64,000 nt of DNA from Microbacterium enclense (GCA_038182865.1 CP116226.1:2170001-2234000), one strand, 5' to 3'; counted from the stretch's first letter, positions 42,387 through 50,988 are shown. Notes: a model not told the origin generated them from the letters alone. Made by a program: numbers and translations.

Positions 42387-44000
42387 TCACTGCGTGATCG
42401 CGACCGACCCGAACTGGCCCTTGTTGAAGGAGTCCGGTACCCACGACGACGCCCGCTCCGAGACCACGTATGTGCTGGGGTAGGTCCACAGCAGGATCGA
42501 CGCGGTGTCGCGGATGAGGAGGTCCTTCGCCTGTGCGTACAGGTCCATCTGGGTCTCGGTCCCGCTGGCGGCTGCGGCGTCGGCGAGGAGCGCGTCGAAC
42601 TCGGGGTTCGCGTAGAACGAGCCGTTCACGCTGCCGGTGGATGAGTACGAGGGTCCGAGGGTGTCCAACGGAGACGGGTAGTTGCCCGGCGCCCCCAGCG
42701 CCACCGGCGACTCGATCTCCTTCCCGAGGATCCCCGACCACGTGTTCTCCGACGCGACCTGCGCGACGGTGACCTCGGTGTCGAAGGTCTTCGCCCACTG
42801 GTTGGCGATGGCTTCGGCCCAGATCTCGCGGCCCGTTCCCGTGACCGACGTGACGGTGAGGGGGCCGGCGATGCCTCCCGCGGCATCCCAGAGCGCTTTC
42901 GCCGCCGCGGGGTCGTAGGTGCAGCTCTCCCCGCACGCGTCGTCGCGGTAGCCGACGCTGATGGGGATGTCGTAGTCGGTGGCCACGTGCGCCTGTCCGT
43001 CGAGGAGCGAGGAGATGATGGCGTCGCGGTCGATGGCCATCGACAGGGCCTTGCGGATGTCGGGATTGTCGTAACCCGGCAGATAGGTCGGAAGGCTGAG
43101 GTAGTTCCGCCAGTCGTCGACCGCGGAACGGCGCACGAGCTCGGGGTAGGCGGCCTCGGCCTCGGGGATGTCGGCCGAGTTCAGGGTGACGATGTCGACG
43201 GCACCCGCCTGGTAGTCGGTGTAGGCGACGTCGTTGCCGGTGTAGACGCGGAACGTCACCCCACCGTTGACGGGAGCCTCACCCGCGTACTCGGGGTACG
43301 TCTGCGTGACGATCTGGTCTCCGCCCGTCCACGGCTCCACCATCTCGTAGGGCCCGTTGCCGATCGGCTTGGCCGCGAACGACTCGGGATCGTCCAGAGC
43401 GGCCTGGGGGAGCGGTGAGTAGTACTGCCGCCCGAGCAAGTAGGGGAACTGGCTGTTCGGCTTCTTCAACGTGACGGTCAGGTGCAGCTCGTCGTCGACC
43501 GAGACGCCGCTCAACGTCTCGGCGGTGGGTGCTCCCTCGGCGGGGGCCACCTCGTCGTAGCCCTCGATGTTGGAGAACTGGTCGGACTGTACCCACGCGT
43601 TGTCGGGGTCGACGGCCGCGTTCCAGGCTCGCGCGAACGACGCGGCATCCACGGGTTCGCCGTTGTGGAAGGTCCACCCCGGAGCGATCTCGATCTTCCA
43701 GACGCGCTGGTCGTCGGTCTCGATCGAGGAGGCCACGAGATTGCGGGTCTCGCCCGTGGCCGGGTCGTAGTCGACGAGCCCGTCGAACAGCGCTCCCACG
43801 ACCGTGTTGGCGAAAAGACCCGAACTGTTGCCGGGAATGAGGCTGGTGGGCTTCTGGATGCCGACCGTCAGGACCGCCTCGGTATCGGCGGTGCCCGGGG
43901 AGGAGGCGGCGGGCGTCGTGCAGCCGGCGAGTGCGGCGGCGGCTGCGGTGGTCAGGGCGAGTGCGATCAGCCACCGCGGTCGGGTCGTCGTGCGGGTCAT
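42387..44000 (-). CDS. ABC transporter substrate-binding lipoprotein, family 5
   Basis: 537 residues. The lipoprotein signal is LIALALTTAAAAALAGC with the lipidated Cys. Family-5 (OppA/DppA) features include VVGALFDGLVDYDPATGET, WKIEIAPGWTFHNGEPVDAASF and PDIRKALSMAIDRDAIISSLL. Ligands in this family include peptides, opines and sugars; the binding pocket cannot be read from sequence. It is followed by both permeases and preceded by the fused ATPase, so the importer is complete. A sequence of hairpin-poor DNA (44001-44088) separates it from the ATPase gene. Confidence 0.93.
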   Translation of the reverse strand: MTRTTTRPRWLIALALTTAAAAALAGCTTPAASSPGTADTEAVLTVGIQKPTSLIPGNSSGLFANTVVGALFDGLVDYDPATGETRNLVASSIETDDQRVWKIEIAPGWTFHNGEPVDAASFARAWNAAVDPDNAWVQSDQFSNIEGYDEVAPAEGAPTAETLSGVSVDDELHLTVTLKKPNSQFPYLLGRQYYSPLPQAALDDPESFAAKPIGNGPYEMVEPWTGGDQIVTQTYPEYAGEAPVNGGVTFRVYTGNDVAYTDYQAGAVDIVTLNSADIPEAEAAYPELVRRSAVDDWRNYLSLPTYLPGYDNPDIRKALSMAIDRDAIISSLLDGQAHVATDYDIPISVGYRDDACGESCTYDPAAAKALWDAAGGIAGPLTVTSVTGTGREIWAEAIANQWAKTFDTEVTVAQVASENTWSGILGKEIESPVALGAPGNYPSPLDTLGPSYSSTGSVNGSFYANPEFDALLADAAAASGTETQMDLYAQAKDLLIRDTASILLWTYPSTYVVSERASSWVPDSFNKGQFGSVAITQ

Positions 44001-44088
44001 GGCGTCTCTCTTTCTGGTGTCGGAGTTCTGGTGCGGGGTTCTGGTGCGTGAGGTTCTGGTGCAGGGGCTCTGGTGCGGGATGAGGAAA

Positions 44089-45711
44089 TCAGCCGGCGCT
44101 CGAGGCCGCGAGGAGCGAGCGGCCGGGAATCGAGCTCAGGAGCTGTCGGGTGTACTCGTGGGTGGGACGGGCGAAGACGTCGGCGGTTGTTCCGCGTTCG
44201 ACGACCTCGCCCCGGGCCATGACGATGACGTCGTGAGCGATCTGCTCCACGACTCCGAGGTCATGAGAGATGAAGAGGTAGGCGACGCCGAGCTCTCGCT
44301 GAATACGCGTGAGGACGTCGAGGACGTTCGCTTGAACCAGCACATCGAGGGCGGACACCGGTTCGTCGCAGATGATCAGATCGGGTTCGGGGGCCAGCGC
44401 TCGGGCGATGGCGACGCGCTGGCGTTGACCGCCGGACAGCTCGCTCGGTGCCCGGTCGCGCACGCTCTGCGGCAATCCGACGAGGTCGAGGAGCTCGCGC
44501 GCGCGCGCCTGCTGCGCGGAGGCGCTGCCCAGTCCGAAAGCACGCAGAGGTTCGGTGACGCTGCGCTCGACGGTCATCATCGGATCGAGCGAGGCATACG
44601 GATCCTGGAAGATCGGCTGCACGCGGCGGCGGAACTCCGCGAGGCCGTGACGACGGGCGGTGGTGATGTCGCGCCCGTCGAAGTGGATCGCCCCCGAGGT
44701 CGGATCGATCAGCCGCAGGGCGATGCTCGCCGCGGTGCTCTTGCCCGATCCCGACTCGCCGACGATCGCGAGGGTCTGGCCGCGCCGGACCTCGCAGGAG
44801 AGGTCGACCACCGCGGGGACGGCCTCGGTGCGGGAGCGACCGTACCCTCGTGCGCGGTAGGTCTTGGAGACCCCGTCGAGCGACAGCACCACGGGGGCGC
44901 TCGGATCGGGGACGAGAGCTGCGGCACCCGCACGATTCGCCGGGGCGGCAGCGACGAGGGCGCGGGTGTAGTCCTCTCGCGGGCGCAGGAGCACCTCGCG
45001 CGACGGCCCGTGTTCGACGACCCGGCCGCGGCTCATCACGATGACGCGGTCCGCGCGTTCGGCTGCCAGCCCGAGGTCGTGCGTGACCAGGATGACAGCG
45101 GTGCCGCTCTCGCGGATGAGGGACTGCAGGTTGTCGAGGATGACCTTCTGCACGGTGACGTCGAGGGCCGAGGTCGGCTCATCGGCGATGAGGATCCGCG
45201 GCGAGGTGATCATGCCCATCGCGATGAGGGCCCTCTGGCGCATGCCTCCCGACATCTCGTGGGGGTACTGGCGGAAGCGCTGCTCCGCGTGGGCGAGGCC
45301 CGCTGACTGCAGAGCGGCGACCGCATGGGCACGTGCGACGGGTCGAGGCCGCTTCTGCACGGCATCCGCGACCTCGATGACCTGAGCGCCTACACGATGC
45401 ACGGGATCGAGGTTGGACATGGGGTCCTGCGGCACGTAGGCGAGGGTCCCTCGGCGCAGTCGACGCATCGTCGGCTCGGACGCTCCGACGATCTCTTCGC
45501 CGGCGAGCAGGATCGACCCCTCGGCGGAGGCCCCCGCGGGCAGGAGACCGAGGATCGCGCTCGCTGTCGTCGACTTCCCGGATCCGGATTCTCCGACGAT
45601 CGCGAGGGTCTCGCCCTCGTGAAGATCGAACGACAGGTCGGTGACGACCTCGGTCGTGCCGTAGCGGATCGACAGGGACTCGACACGCAGCAGCGGTGGG
45701 GTGTGACTCAT
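44089..45711 (-). CDS. Fused dual ATPase of the peptide-type ABC importer (DppD-DppF)
   Basis: 540 residues, two complete ATPase halves. Half one has VGESGSGKSTTASAILGLLP, MSGGMRQRALIAMGM and ILIADEPTSALDVT. Half two has VGESGSGKSTAASIALRLID, LSGGQRQRVAIARALA and LIICDEPVSALDVL. The oligopeptide C-terminal piece follows each. The two halves normally come from separate genes, and the fusion is common in actinobacteria. It is the first gene of the leftward operon and is divergent from the RraA-like gene. Confidence 0.95.
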   Translation of the reverse strand: MSHTPPLLRVESLSIRYGTTEVVTDLSFDLHEGETLAIVGESGSGKSTTASAILGLLPAGASAEGSILLAGEEIVGASEPTMRRLRRGTLAYVPQDPMSNLDPVHRVGAQVIEVADAVQKRPRPVARAHAVAALQSAGLAHAEQRFRQYPHEMSGGMRQRALIAMGMITSPRILIADEPTSALDVTVQKVILDNLQSLIRESGTAVILVTHDLGLAAERADRVIVMSRGRVVEHGPSREVLLRPREDYTRALVAAAPANRAGAAALVPDPSAPVVLSLDGVSKTYRARGYGRSRTEAVPAVVDLSCEVRRGQTLAIVGESGSGKSTAASIALRLIDPTSGAIHFDGRDITTARRHGLAEFRRRVQPIFQDPYASLDPMMTVERSVTEPLRAFGLGSASAQQARARELLDLVGLPQSVRDRAPSELSGGQRQRVAIARALAPEPDLIICDEPVSALDVLVQANVLDVLTRIQRELGVAYLFISHDLGVVEQIAHDVIVMARGEVVERGTTADVFARPTHEYTRQLLSSIPGRSLLAASSAG

Positions 45712-45717
45712 GTGTGA

Positions 45718-45735
45718 CCCCTTGAGTCAAAGGGG
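45718..45735. promoter_or_regulatory. Near-palindrome upstream of the ABC importer operon
   Basis: CCCCTTGAGTCAAAGGGG has 6-bp arms CCCCTT/AAGGGG around a nearly symmetric centre. It lies 7 bases upstream of the ATPase start codon and may be an operator for the MocR regulator of the divergent operon. Confidence 0.4.
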
Positions 45736-45800
45736 GCGTTGGGCGCGGCCTCACGCTAGCGGCATCCCCGGATGAACGGAAGGGAAACGCGGGAATTTCA

Positions 45801-45830
45801 CCGCGCCGTCACGGCGTGAAAGCGGCGCGG
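45801..45830. promoter_or_regulatory. Inverted repeat in the divergent importer/catabolic spacer
   Basis: CCGCGCCG (45801-45808) and CGGCGCGG (45823-45830) pair perfectly across 14 bases. The downstream DNA to 45995 is AT-richer than its surroundings and probably holds the promoter of the rightward operon; no clear -35/-10 pair could be fixed. Confidence 0.35.
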
Positions 45831-45995
45831 TAATAAAGGGTGTGCACCGACCTCGGGGATTTTGTACAGGAACGAAAAAGTTTGGCGCTGAACATACGCG
45901 CCTCGATACTGAACGACACATCATCCGTTTGGGGCTTGGGCGCTCGGAACTCGGTGATCACCGGCGTTCCCCGATTCGACGAGGGGATCCTCTTC

Positions 45996-46082
45996 ATGTC
46001 TCACGTGTTCGATCCGCGATGGGCGCTCGCGCCGCACGGCGTGGGCCGCGACGTCGCTCCGGGTGGGAGCGTCGACGCATGA
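45996..46082 (+). CDS. Possible 28-residue leader peptide coupled to the RraA-like gene
   Basis: ATG at 45996 follows GAGGGGATCC at a usable distance. The frame reads MSHVFDPRWALAPHGVG, continues briefly and stops at a TGA that overlaps the next ATG (ATGA at 46079-46082). The same overlap style is used throughout this operon, which supports it. No homologue is recognised and it may be only a leader. Confidence 0.35.
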   Translation: MSHVFDPRWALAPHGVGRDVAPGGSVDA

Positions 46083-46750
46083 CGCGCTTCCGCGTCGAGG
46101 AGATGCCGCGCACGGTTCCTCGGCCCGTGCTCGCGGCGCTCCGCGCCTCCTCCACGGCGACCCTCGGCCACCTCACCGACTTCGGTTTCGTCCGCGGGCT
46201 CACACCGGTCGGTCCCGTCGTCCCGTTCGCCGGGCCGGCGCTGACCGTTCGGATCCCGCACGTCGACTCGAGTGCCGTCCACCATGCGCTCGCTCTGGTG
46301 CAGCCCGGTGACGTCGTCGTCATCGATCAGTCGGGCGACGACGACCGGTCCAGCTTCGGCGGGACCCTCGCCGCCATCGCGGCGGACGCGGGGGTGATCG
46401 CCGCGGTGTGCAACGGCCGGACGAACGACGTCGCCGAGATCCTCGCGCTCGGCTTCCCCGTCTTCTCGCGCGGGGCGACGTCGATGACCACGCGCATCCT
46501 GGGTCTCGAAGGGCAGATCAACGTGCCCGTCGCGATCGGAGGAGTCGCGGTCCTTCCCGGCGACATCGTCTTCGGGGACGGAGACGGGGTGTGCGTTCTC
46601 CCTCGGGCGGACGCGGCGGACGTGAGCGAGCAGATGACCCGGCTCGACGCCGATCCGGTGGTGCAGTCCCTCCGCGAGACCGTCGCCGCCGGTACGCCGT
46701 TGGGGCGCGTGACGGGAGCCGCCGCATCGTTCTCGGAGGTCGTGAGATGA
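46079..46750 (+). CDS. RraA-like aldolase/decarboxylase family protein
   Basis: 223 residues. The family includes HMG/CHA pyruvate aldolases, oxaloacetate decarboxylases and the RNase E inhibitor RraA. Recognisable parts are STATLGHLTDFGF, LVQPGDVVVIDQSGDDDRSSFGGTLAAIAA, ALGFPVFSRG and VAVLPGDIVFGDGDGVCVLPR. The usual DGxxRD motif, whose Arg binds pyruvate and whose final Asp binds metal, reads NGRTND, so the arginine is replaced by Asn and the first Asp by Asn. Activity may therefore differ from canonical aldolases. Stop and next start overlap (ATGA). Confidence 0.87.
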   Translation: MTRFRVEEMPRTVPRPVLAALRASSTATLGHLTDFGFVRGLTPVGPVVPFAGPALTVRIPHVDSSAVHHALALVQPGDVVVIDQSGDDDRSSFGGTLAAIAADAGVIAAVCNGRTNDVAEILALGFPVFSRGATSMTTRILGLEGQINVPVAIGGVAVLPGDIVFGDGDGVCVLPRADAADVSEQMTRLDADPVVQSLRETVAAGTPLGRVTGAAASFSEVVR

Positions 46751-47577
46751 CGGCGGCCGCTGTCGACCTGGTGGTCGGGTGCGTGCAGATGCAGTCGGGT
46801 CTCGAGCCCGGGGCCAACCTGTCTCGCTGTCTCGCGTTCGCGCGCGAGGCGGAGTCGCGCGGTGTGCAGCTGCTCATCTTCCCGGAGTCGGCGACCAGCC
46901 GTTCGGATGACCCGGCGACCTCGCCGCGCGCGCAAGGCGTCGACGGTCCGTTCGTCGCGCGGCTGCGCGAGGAGCTCGCCGACTCCGACATGACCGTGAT
47001 CATCGGAATGACGGAGGAGCGTGCCCATGGCCTCCCCTTCAACACGCTGGTCGCTTTACGCTCCGGTGCGGTCGTGGCCACCTATCGCAAGCTCCATCTC
47101 TACGACGCGGCCGGAATGCGCGAGTCGGACACGATGTCCCCGGGCGACGGTCCGGTCGAGGTGTTCGAGGTGAACGGGTTCCGCGTCGGGATGATGACGT
47201 GTTACGACGTGCGCTTCCCCGAACTCGCTCGTCTGCTGGCGGAGCAGGGCGCCGATGTCCTGGCCGTGCCGACCTCCTGGGTCAGCGGCCCGCTGAAGGA
47301 GGACCATTGGCGCACCCTGTGCGCAGCGCGCGCGATCGAGAACGCGCTCTACGTCGTCGGTGCGGCCCAGACCGGCGGCACGCGCATCGGGCGCTCCCTC
47401 GTGGTGGCTCCGGACGGCGTCGCCGAGGCGACGGCCGGGTACGAGGAGACGCTGCTGGTCGGCCGGTTGTCGGCCGAGCGGCTGGCGGGGGTCCGCCAGC
47501 GCTTCCCGATGCTCCACCAGACCCGTTTCGTCGTCGATGCGAGCCCGCGACCGGCGCGATCGCCCGCGGGGGTGTGA
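46747..47577 (+). CDS. Carbon-nitrogen hydrolase (nitrilase superfamily)
   Basis: 276 residues. The catalytic triad is complete: Glu47 in IFPESATS, Lys115 in TYRKLHLYD and Cys152 in MMTCYDVRFPEL. The context of the Cys (TCYDVRFPE) is typical of amidases in the Nit/omega-amidase branch rather than of true nitrilases. It therefore probably hydrolyses an amide of the imported compound. The start overlaps the RraA-like stop and the stop overlaps the regulator start. Confidence 0.92.
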   Translation: MTAAAVDLVVGCVQMQSGLEPGANLSRCLAFAREAESRGVQLLIFPESATSRSDDPATSPRAQGVDGPFVARLREELADSDMTVIIGMTEERAHGLPFNTLVALRSGAVVATYRKLHLYDAAGMRESDTMSPGDGPVEVFEVNGFRVGMMTCYDVRFPELARLLAEQGADVLAVPTSWVSGPLKEDHWRTLCAARAIENALYVVGAAQTGGTRIGRSLVVAPDGVAEATAGYEETLLVGRLSAERLAGVRQRFPMLHQTRFVVDASPRPARSPAGV

Positions 47578-48926
47578 CGCTCTTGTCGTCGGAACACATC
47601 GATCGCGGCGCCGCGTGGGCGCGGAGCGCGAACATCCCGGACGTGTCCGCGCGAGGGATCGCGTCGCACGTCGCCTCCCTCGTCCGCGACGGCGCGATCC
47701 ACGAGGGAGACGTGCTGCCCCCGGTGCGGGTGCTCGCGGAGCAGCTCCGTGTCAGCCCGGCGACGGTGTCCGCCGCCTGGGGGCTGCTGAAGAAGCGCGG
47801 GATGCTCGTGGGGTCGGGCAAAGCGGGAACCCGCATCGCGAGCGCGAGCGGGCTCGTGCGCGGCCTCGAGGTCTTCGCGACCGTGCCGGGAGTGAACGAC
47901 CTGCGCCTGGTGTACCCCGACATCGCCCTGCTGCCGCGGCTCGACGACGCCTTGCGCGGAGCGGCGCAGCAGCCGAACCTGAACGAGTACTACGACTCCG
48001 CGATCCTTCCGGGCCTCGCCGAGGCCGTGGAGCCGGGCTGGCCGGTGCCGGTCGACACGTTCGCCGTGGCCAACGGGGCGGTCGACGCGGTGTGGGCGGT
48101 GCTGCGCTCGCTGTCGGTCCCGGGCGATCGCATCATCGTCGAGTCGCCCACGCAGCCGCAGATCCTGTCGTTGATGCTCGATCTCGGCCTGCAGCCGCTT
48201 CCCGTCGCGTATGCCGACGGCGGGGTCGACATCCCCTCCCTCGAACACGCCCTCCGCGCCCGCCCGGTCGCGATGTTCTTCCAGCCTCGTGCGCAGGTGC
48301 CGACGGGATGGTCGATCACCGCCACGGGCATCGACGACATCGCCGCGACGATGCGCGGTCCTCACCGGCCGATCTTCCTCGAGTACGACGACCTCGGCGA
48401 TCTGGCGCGCACCCCGCACCACTCGATCGCCGAGCGCTTCCCTGAGCACACGGTGATCATCCGCTCCTATGAGAAGGCCTACGGGCCCGACCTCCGTCTG
48501 GCGGTGATGGGCGGCCCGGAGCACCTGGTCCACAATGCCCACGCGCAGATCCGCCTCACCCGTCAGTGGACGTCGCGCATCCTGCAGTCGGCTCTCGAAT
48601 GGATGCTGAGGGACGAGGCATCCGCCCATTCCATCGCCGCGGCGCGATCGACGTACGCCGAGCGCCTGGACTGTCTCGTGACCGAGTTGCGTGCCCGCGG
48701 CGTCGATGTCCGCTCCTCGGACGGGCTTTGCGCGTGGATCCCCGTGCAGAGCGAGGCCGCGGCCAAGGAGTACCTGGCCACGCACGGGGTGCTCGTGCTC
48801 GGGGGGACGTCGTCGTTCGTCAACGGCGGGGCGCCGCACATCCGGGTGGCGGTCTCTCGCGTGCCCGGGGAGATCCTCGGCAAGCTCGCGGAGGTCATCG
48901 CCACGGCCACCCGGGTGTCGACGTGA
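47574..48926 (+). CDS. MocR/PdxR-type regulator (GntR fused to aminotransferase fold)
   Basis: 450 residues from the GTG at 47574, overlapping the amidase stop. The winged helix is GIASHVASLVRDGAIHEGDVLPPVRVLAEQLRVSPATVSAAWGLLKKRGMLV. The fold-type-I aminotransferase part has VANGAVDAVWAVLRSLSVPGD, FLEYDDLGDLARTPH and the PLP-lysine region IIRSYEKAYGPDLRLAVMG. It sits inside the catabolic operon and probably controls it and the divergent importer. MocR was first linked to rhizopine use, in keeping with an opine-like substrate, but that is inference. Confidence 0.9.
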   Translation: MTLLSSEHIDRGAAWARSANIPDVSARGIASHVASLVRDGAIHEGDVLPPVRVLAEQLRVSPATVSAAWGLLKKRGMLVGSGKAGTRIASASGLVRGLEVFATVPGVNDLRLVYPDIALLPRLDDALRGAAQQPNLNEYYDSAILPGLAEAVEPGWPVPVDTFAVANGAVDAVWAVLRSLSVPGDRIIVESPTQPQILSLMLDLGLQPLPVAYADGGVDIPSLEHALRARPVAMFFQPRAQVPTGWSITATGIDDIAATMRGPHRPIFLEYDDLGDLARTPHHSIAERFPEHTVIIRSYEKAYGPDLRLAVMGGPEHLVHNAHAQIRLTRQWTSRILQSALEWMLRDEASAHSIAAARSTYAERLDCLVTELRARGVDVRSSDGLCAWIPVQSEAAAKEYLATHGVLVLGGTSSFVNGGAPHIRVAVSRVPGEILGKLAEVIATATRVST

Positions 48927-49732
48927 ACACCGGGCGCCTGAGTCCCCTGCGCGCTCTCGCGGACGACCCTCGATTCTCGTGGTGCGCGTACCTTCCGGCG
49001 CGGCCGGCCACCCGCACCGTCGTCCTCGTGCACGGGAGCGATCGCGACCCCGTGGCGTTGATCCGCGCGTTCTCCGCCTGGGCCGACGATCAGGATGTGG
49101 CCCTGATCGCCCCCCTGTTCCCGGGCGGCGTGCCGGAACCGGACGATCTCCACGGCTACAAGCAGGCGCTGACGGGCGACTTCTCGTTCGCGGAGATCCT
49201 GGATGCCGTCGTGGCCGATGCCGGGACCCGTCTCGGCGTTCCCCGCGGACCGTTCGATCTGTTCGGTTTCTCCGGCGGTGCGCAGTTCTCCCACCGGTAC
49301 GCCCTGGTGCGCCCCGCGAACGTCCGGTCGGTGGTGGTCGTCGCGCCCGGCAACGTCACGCTGCTGGCTCCGGGACGACGGTGGTGGGCGGGCGTCGACG
49401 ATCTGCACGCGTTTCCAGGGAGCCTGGAGGTGGTCGACGGCATCCGGAACGTGCCCGTGCTCGCGATGGTGGGCGCCGACGATGACGGGCGCGAGGTCAT
49501 CGCCGTCTCACCCGATGAGTCGCGGTGGGTCGCCGGGGCCAACGACGCCGGCGTGACGCGTGTCGAGCGGGTGCGGACCCTCGTCTCCGACTGGCGGGCG
49601 GCCGGGGTGCGCGTCCAGCACCTCGTGGTCCCGGGCGTCGCGCACGACTTCCGTCCGTTCGTCGCGGCTGCCCAGGCCTTCTTCGATGCCCACTCGGGAG
49701 ACCGGGAGACGCCTCATGCTGCGGAGGAATGA
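48923..49732 (+). CDS. Alpha/beta hydrolase of the catabolic operon
   Basis: 269 residues, GTG start overlapping the regulator stop. Fold landmarks are VVLVHGSDRDPVALIRAFSAWA, VALIAPLFPGGVP, and the nucleophile elbow FDLFGFSGGAQFSHRYAL with Ser in GFSGG. Downstream are VLAMVGADDDGREV (acid region) and LVVPGVAHDFRPFVAAA with the catalytic His. It resembles polyhydroxybutyrate-depolymerase/esterase-like hydrolases. It may cleave an ester or amide before the aldolase step. Overlaps the HpaI-type gene by 17 bases. Confidence 0.88.
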   Translation: MNTGRLSPLRALADDPRFSWCAYLPARPATRTVVLVHGSDRDPVALIRAFSAWADDQDVALIAPLFPGGVPEPDDLHGYKQALTGDFSFAEILDAVVADAGTRLGVPRGPFDLFGFSGGAQFSHRYALVRPANVRSVVVVAPGNVTLLAPGRRWWAGVDDLHAFPGSLEVVDGIRNVPVLAMVGADDDGREVIAVSPDESRWVAGANDAGVTRVERVRTLVSDWRAAGVRVQHLVVPGVAHDFRPFVAAAQAFFDAHSGDRETPHAAEE

Positions 49733-50639
49733 GCTCAAACGCGCTCTCGCCGAGGGGCGAGCGTGCAGCGCCGCTTGGGTCTTCACCGCCGATGTGGATG
49801 CCGCGGAAATTCTCGGAACGTGCGGTTTCGACGCCCTCATCCTCGATCGGCAGCACACCCCCGTCTCGTTCGAACGTACGCGGGAGCAGCTGCGCGCCGT
49901 CCGCGCGGCGGGCGATTCCACCGTTCTCGTGCGGGTGCGGGAGAACAGCGCCGCCGAGATCGCCGTGCTTCTCGACATGGGCGTGGAGGGTCTGCTGCTG
50001 CCGGATGCCCGCAGCGTGGACGACGTGCGGCGGTTCGTGTCCGCGACGCGCTACCCGCCCGCCGGAGACCGGGGCGCGCACGACACCGTGTCTCGCGCAG
50101 CCGGGTGGGGTGCGGAGACGGCGCGTTACCGGGCGCAGTACCGGGACGAGTTGCTCCTCGTGGCGATGATCGAGAGTCGCGCGGGAGCGGGAGAGGTCGC
50201 GCGGATGTGCCGTGAGCCCGGGCTCGACATGATCTTCCTGGGCCCGTTGGACCTGTCGGCGTCCGTCGGCGCTCTCGGCGACTGGGACGACGAGGACTAC
50301 CTGTCGACCGTGCGCACCGTCGAGGCGAGCGTCCGGGAGGAGCGGACCCTTCTCGGCGGGGCACTCGCTCCGCCGGGTGATGTCGCCGACTGGGTCCGCC
50401 GGGGGCACAGGTTGCTCAGCGTCGGCAACGACGTGTCGATGATCCGGGATTCCGCCCGTCGTCAGCTCTCTCTTCGACTCCACGCGTGTCGCGGGGGCGT
50501 CGTGACGCGCCCGGGGCGGAGGAACGGCCGTGACGCCGAACCGTCAGCGATCAGAGCGCCTGCGCCAGCAGGATCTTCGACTTGGATTCGAGGAAGCACA
50601 GGAGCGAGCCCAGCACGGTCACCTCGTGTCCGAGATTGA
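49716..50639 (+). CDS. HpcH/HpaI-type aldolase with extended C-terminus
   Basis: 307 residues from the ATG at 49716 (GGGAG upstream). Class II metal-dependent pyruvate aldolase fold: AAWVFTADVDAAEILGTCGFDALILDRQH, VLVRVRENSAAEIAVLLDMGVEGLLLPDARS, LLVAMIESRAGAGEVARM and DMIFLGPLDLSASVG. The metal ligands should be the Glu in MIES and the Asp in PLDLS. The family normally stops near residue 255 (SVGNDVSMIRDSARRQL here); the next 50 residues are Arg/Pro/Ser-rich and run 89 bases into the convergent gene. They are probably read-through of a lost stop. Confidence 0.88.
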   Translation: MLRRNELKRALAEGRACSAAWVFTADVDAAEILGTCGFDALILDRQHTPVSFERTREQLRAVRAAGDSTVLVRVRENSAAEIAVLLDMGVEGLLLPDARSVDDVRRFVSATRYPPAGDRGAHDTVSRAAGWGAETARYRAQYRDELLLVAMIESRAGAGEVARMCREPGLDMIFLGPLDLSASVGALGDWDDEDYLSTVRTVEASVREERTLLGGALAPPGDVADWVRRGHRLLSVGNDVSMIRDSARRQLSLRLHACRGGVVTRPGRRNGRDAEPSAIRAPAPAGSSTWIRGSTGASPARSPRVRD

Positions 50640-50907
50640 CGAGGTCCGCTGCCCCCAACTCGATGGTCGCCTCACGCGGCTCCATCGTCACCTTCCATTC
50701 GCCTACGCCGCCCGTGACCGGCTGCAGGTAGCTGATGGTATTGGCGCGGCTCAGGTCGACGACGATCAATCCGGCATCGGGGTCCTGGTCGTCGTCCTGC
50801 TCGAGGACACGGATGTCGCTCCCCGTGAGATATCCCCGCGCCAGGAATTCCGCGAGCCACTGATCGAGCGTCTGTTTGTCAAGCAGCTTCCGGACCGGCA
50901 CGGGCAC
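50551..50907 (-). CDS. Uncharacterised small protein
   Basis: 118 residues from the GTG at 50907. An ATG at 50952 also exists, but it lies inside the terminator hairpin of the upstream gene, so the downstream start is more likely. The protein has PVRKLLDKQTLDQWLAEFLARGYL, an acidic loop EQDDDQDPDAGLIVVDL and a C-terminal LGHEVTVLGSLLCFLESKSKIL. I recognise no family. The 3' end overlaps the extended HpaI-type gene. Confidence 0.55.
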   Translation of the reverse strand: MPVPVRKLLDKQTLDQWLAEFLARGYLTGSDIRVLEQDDDQDPDAGLIVVDLSRANTISYLQPVTGGVGEWKVTMEPREATIELGAADLVNLGHEVTVLGSLLCFLESKSKILLAQAL

Positions 50908-50932
50908 CTCGCTTCTGGGTAAAAGAACGAGA

Positions 50933-50973
50933 AGACCCGTTCCTTCCGCCATTATGGCGGCTGGAACGGGTCT
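50933..50973 (-). terminator. Intrinsic terminator of the DUF7882-like gene
   Basis: An 11-bp outer stem (AGACCCGTTCC with GGAACGGGTCT) and a 7-bp inner stem (CCGCCAT with ATGGCGG) are separated by a 2x2 mismatch. On the minus strand the stem is followed by TCTCGTTCTTTT, a good intrinsic-terminator tail. Confidence 0.82.
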
Positions 50974-50988
50974 GACCGGTGCGTGATA

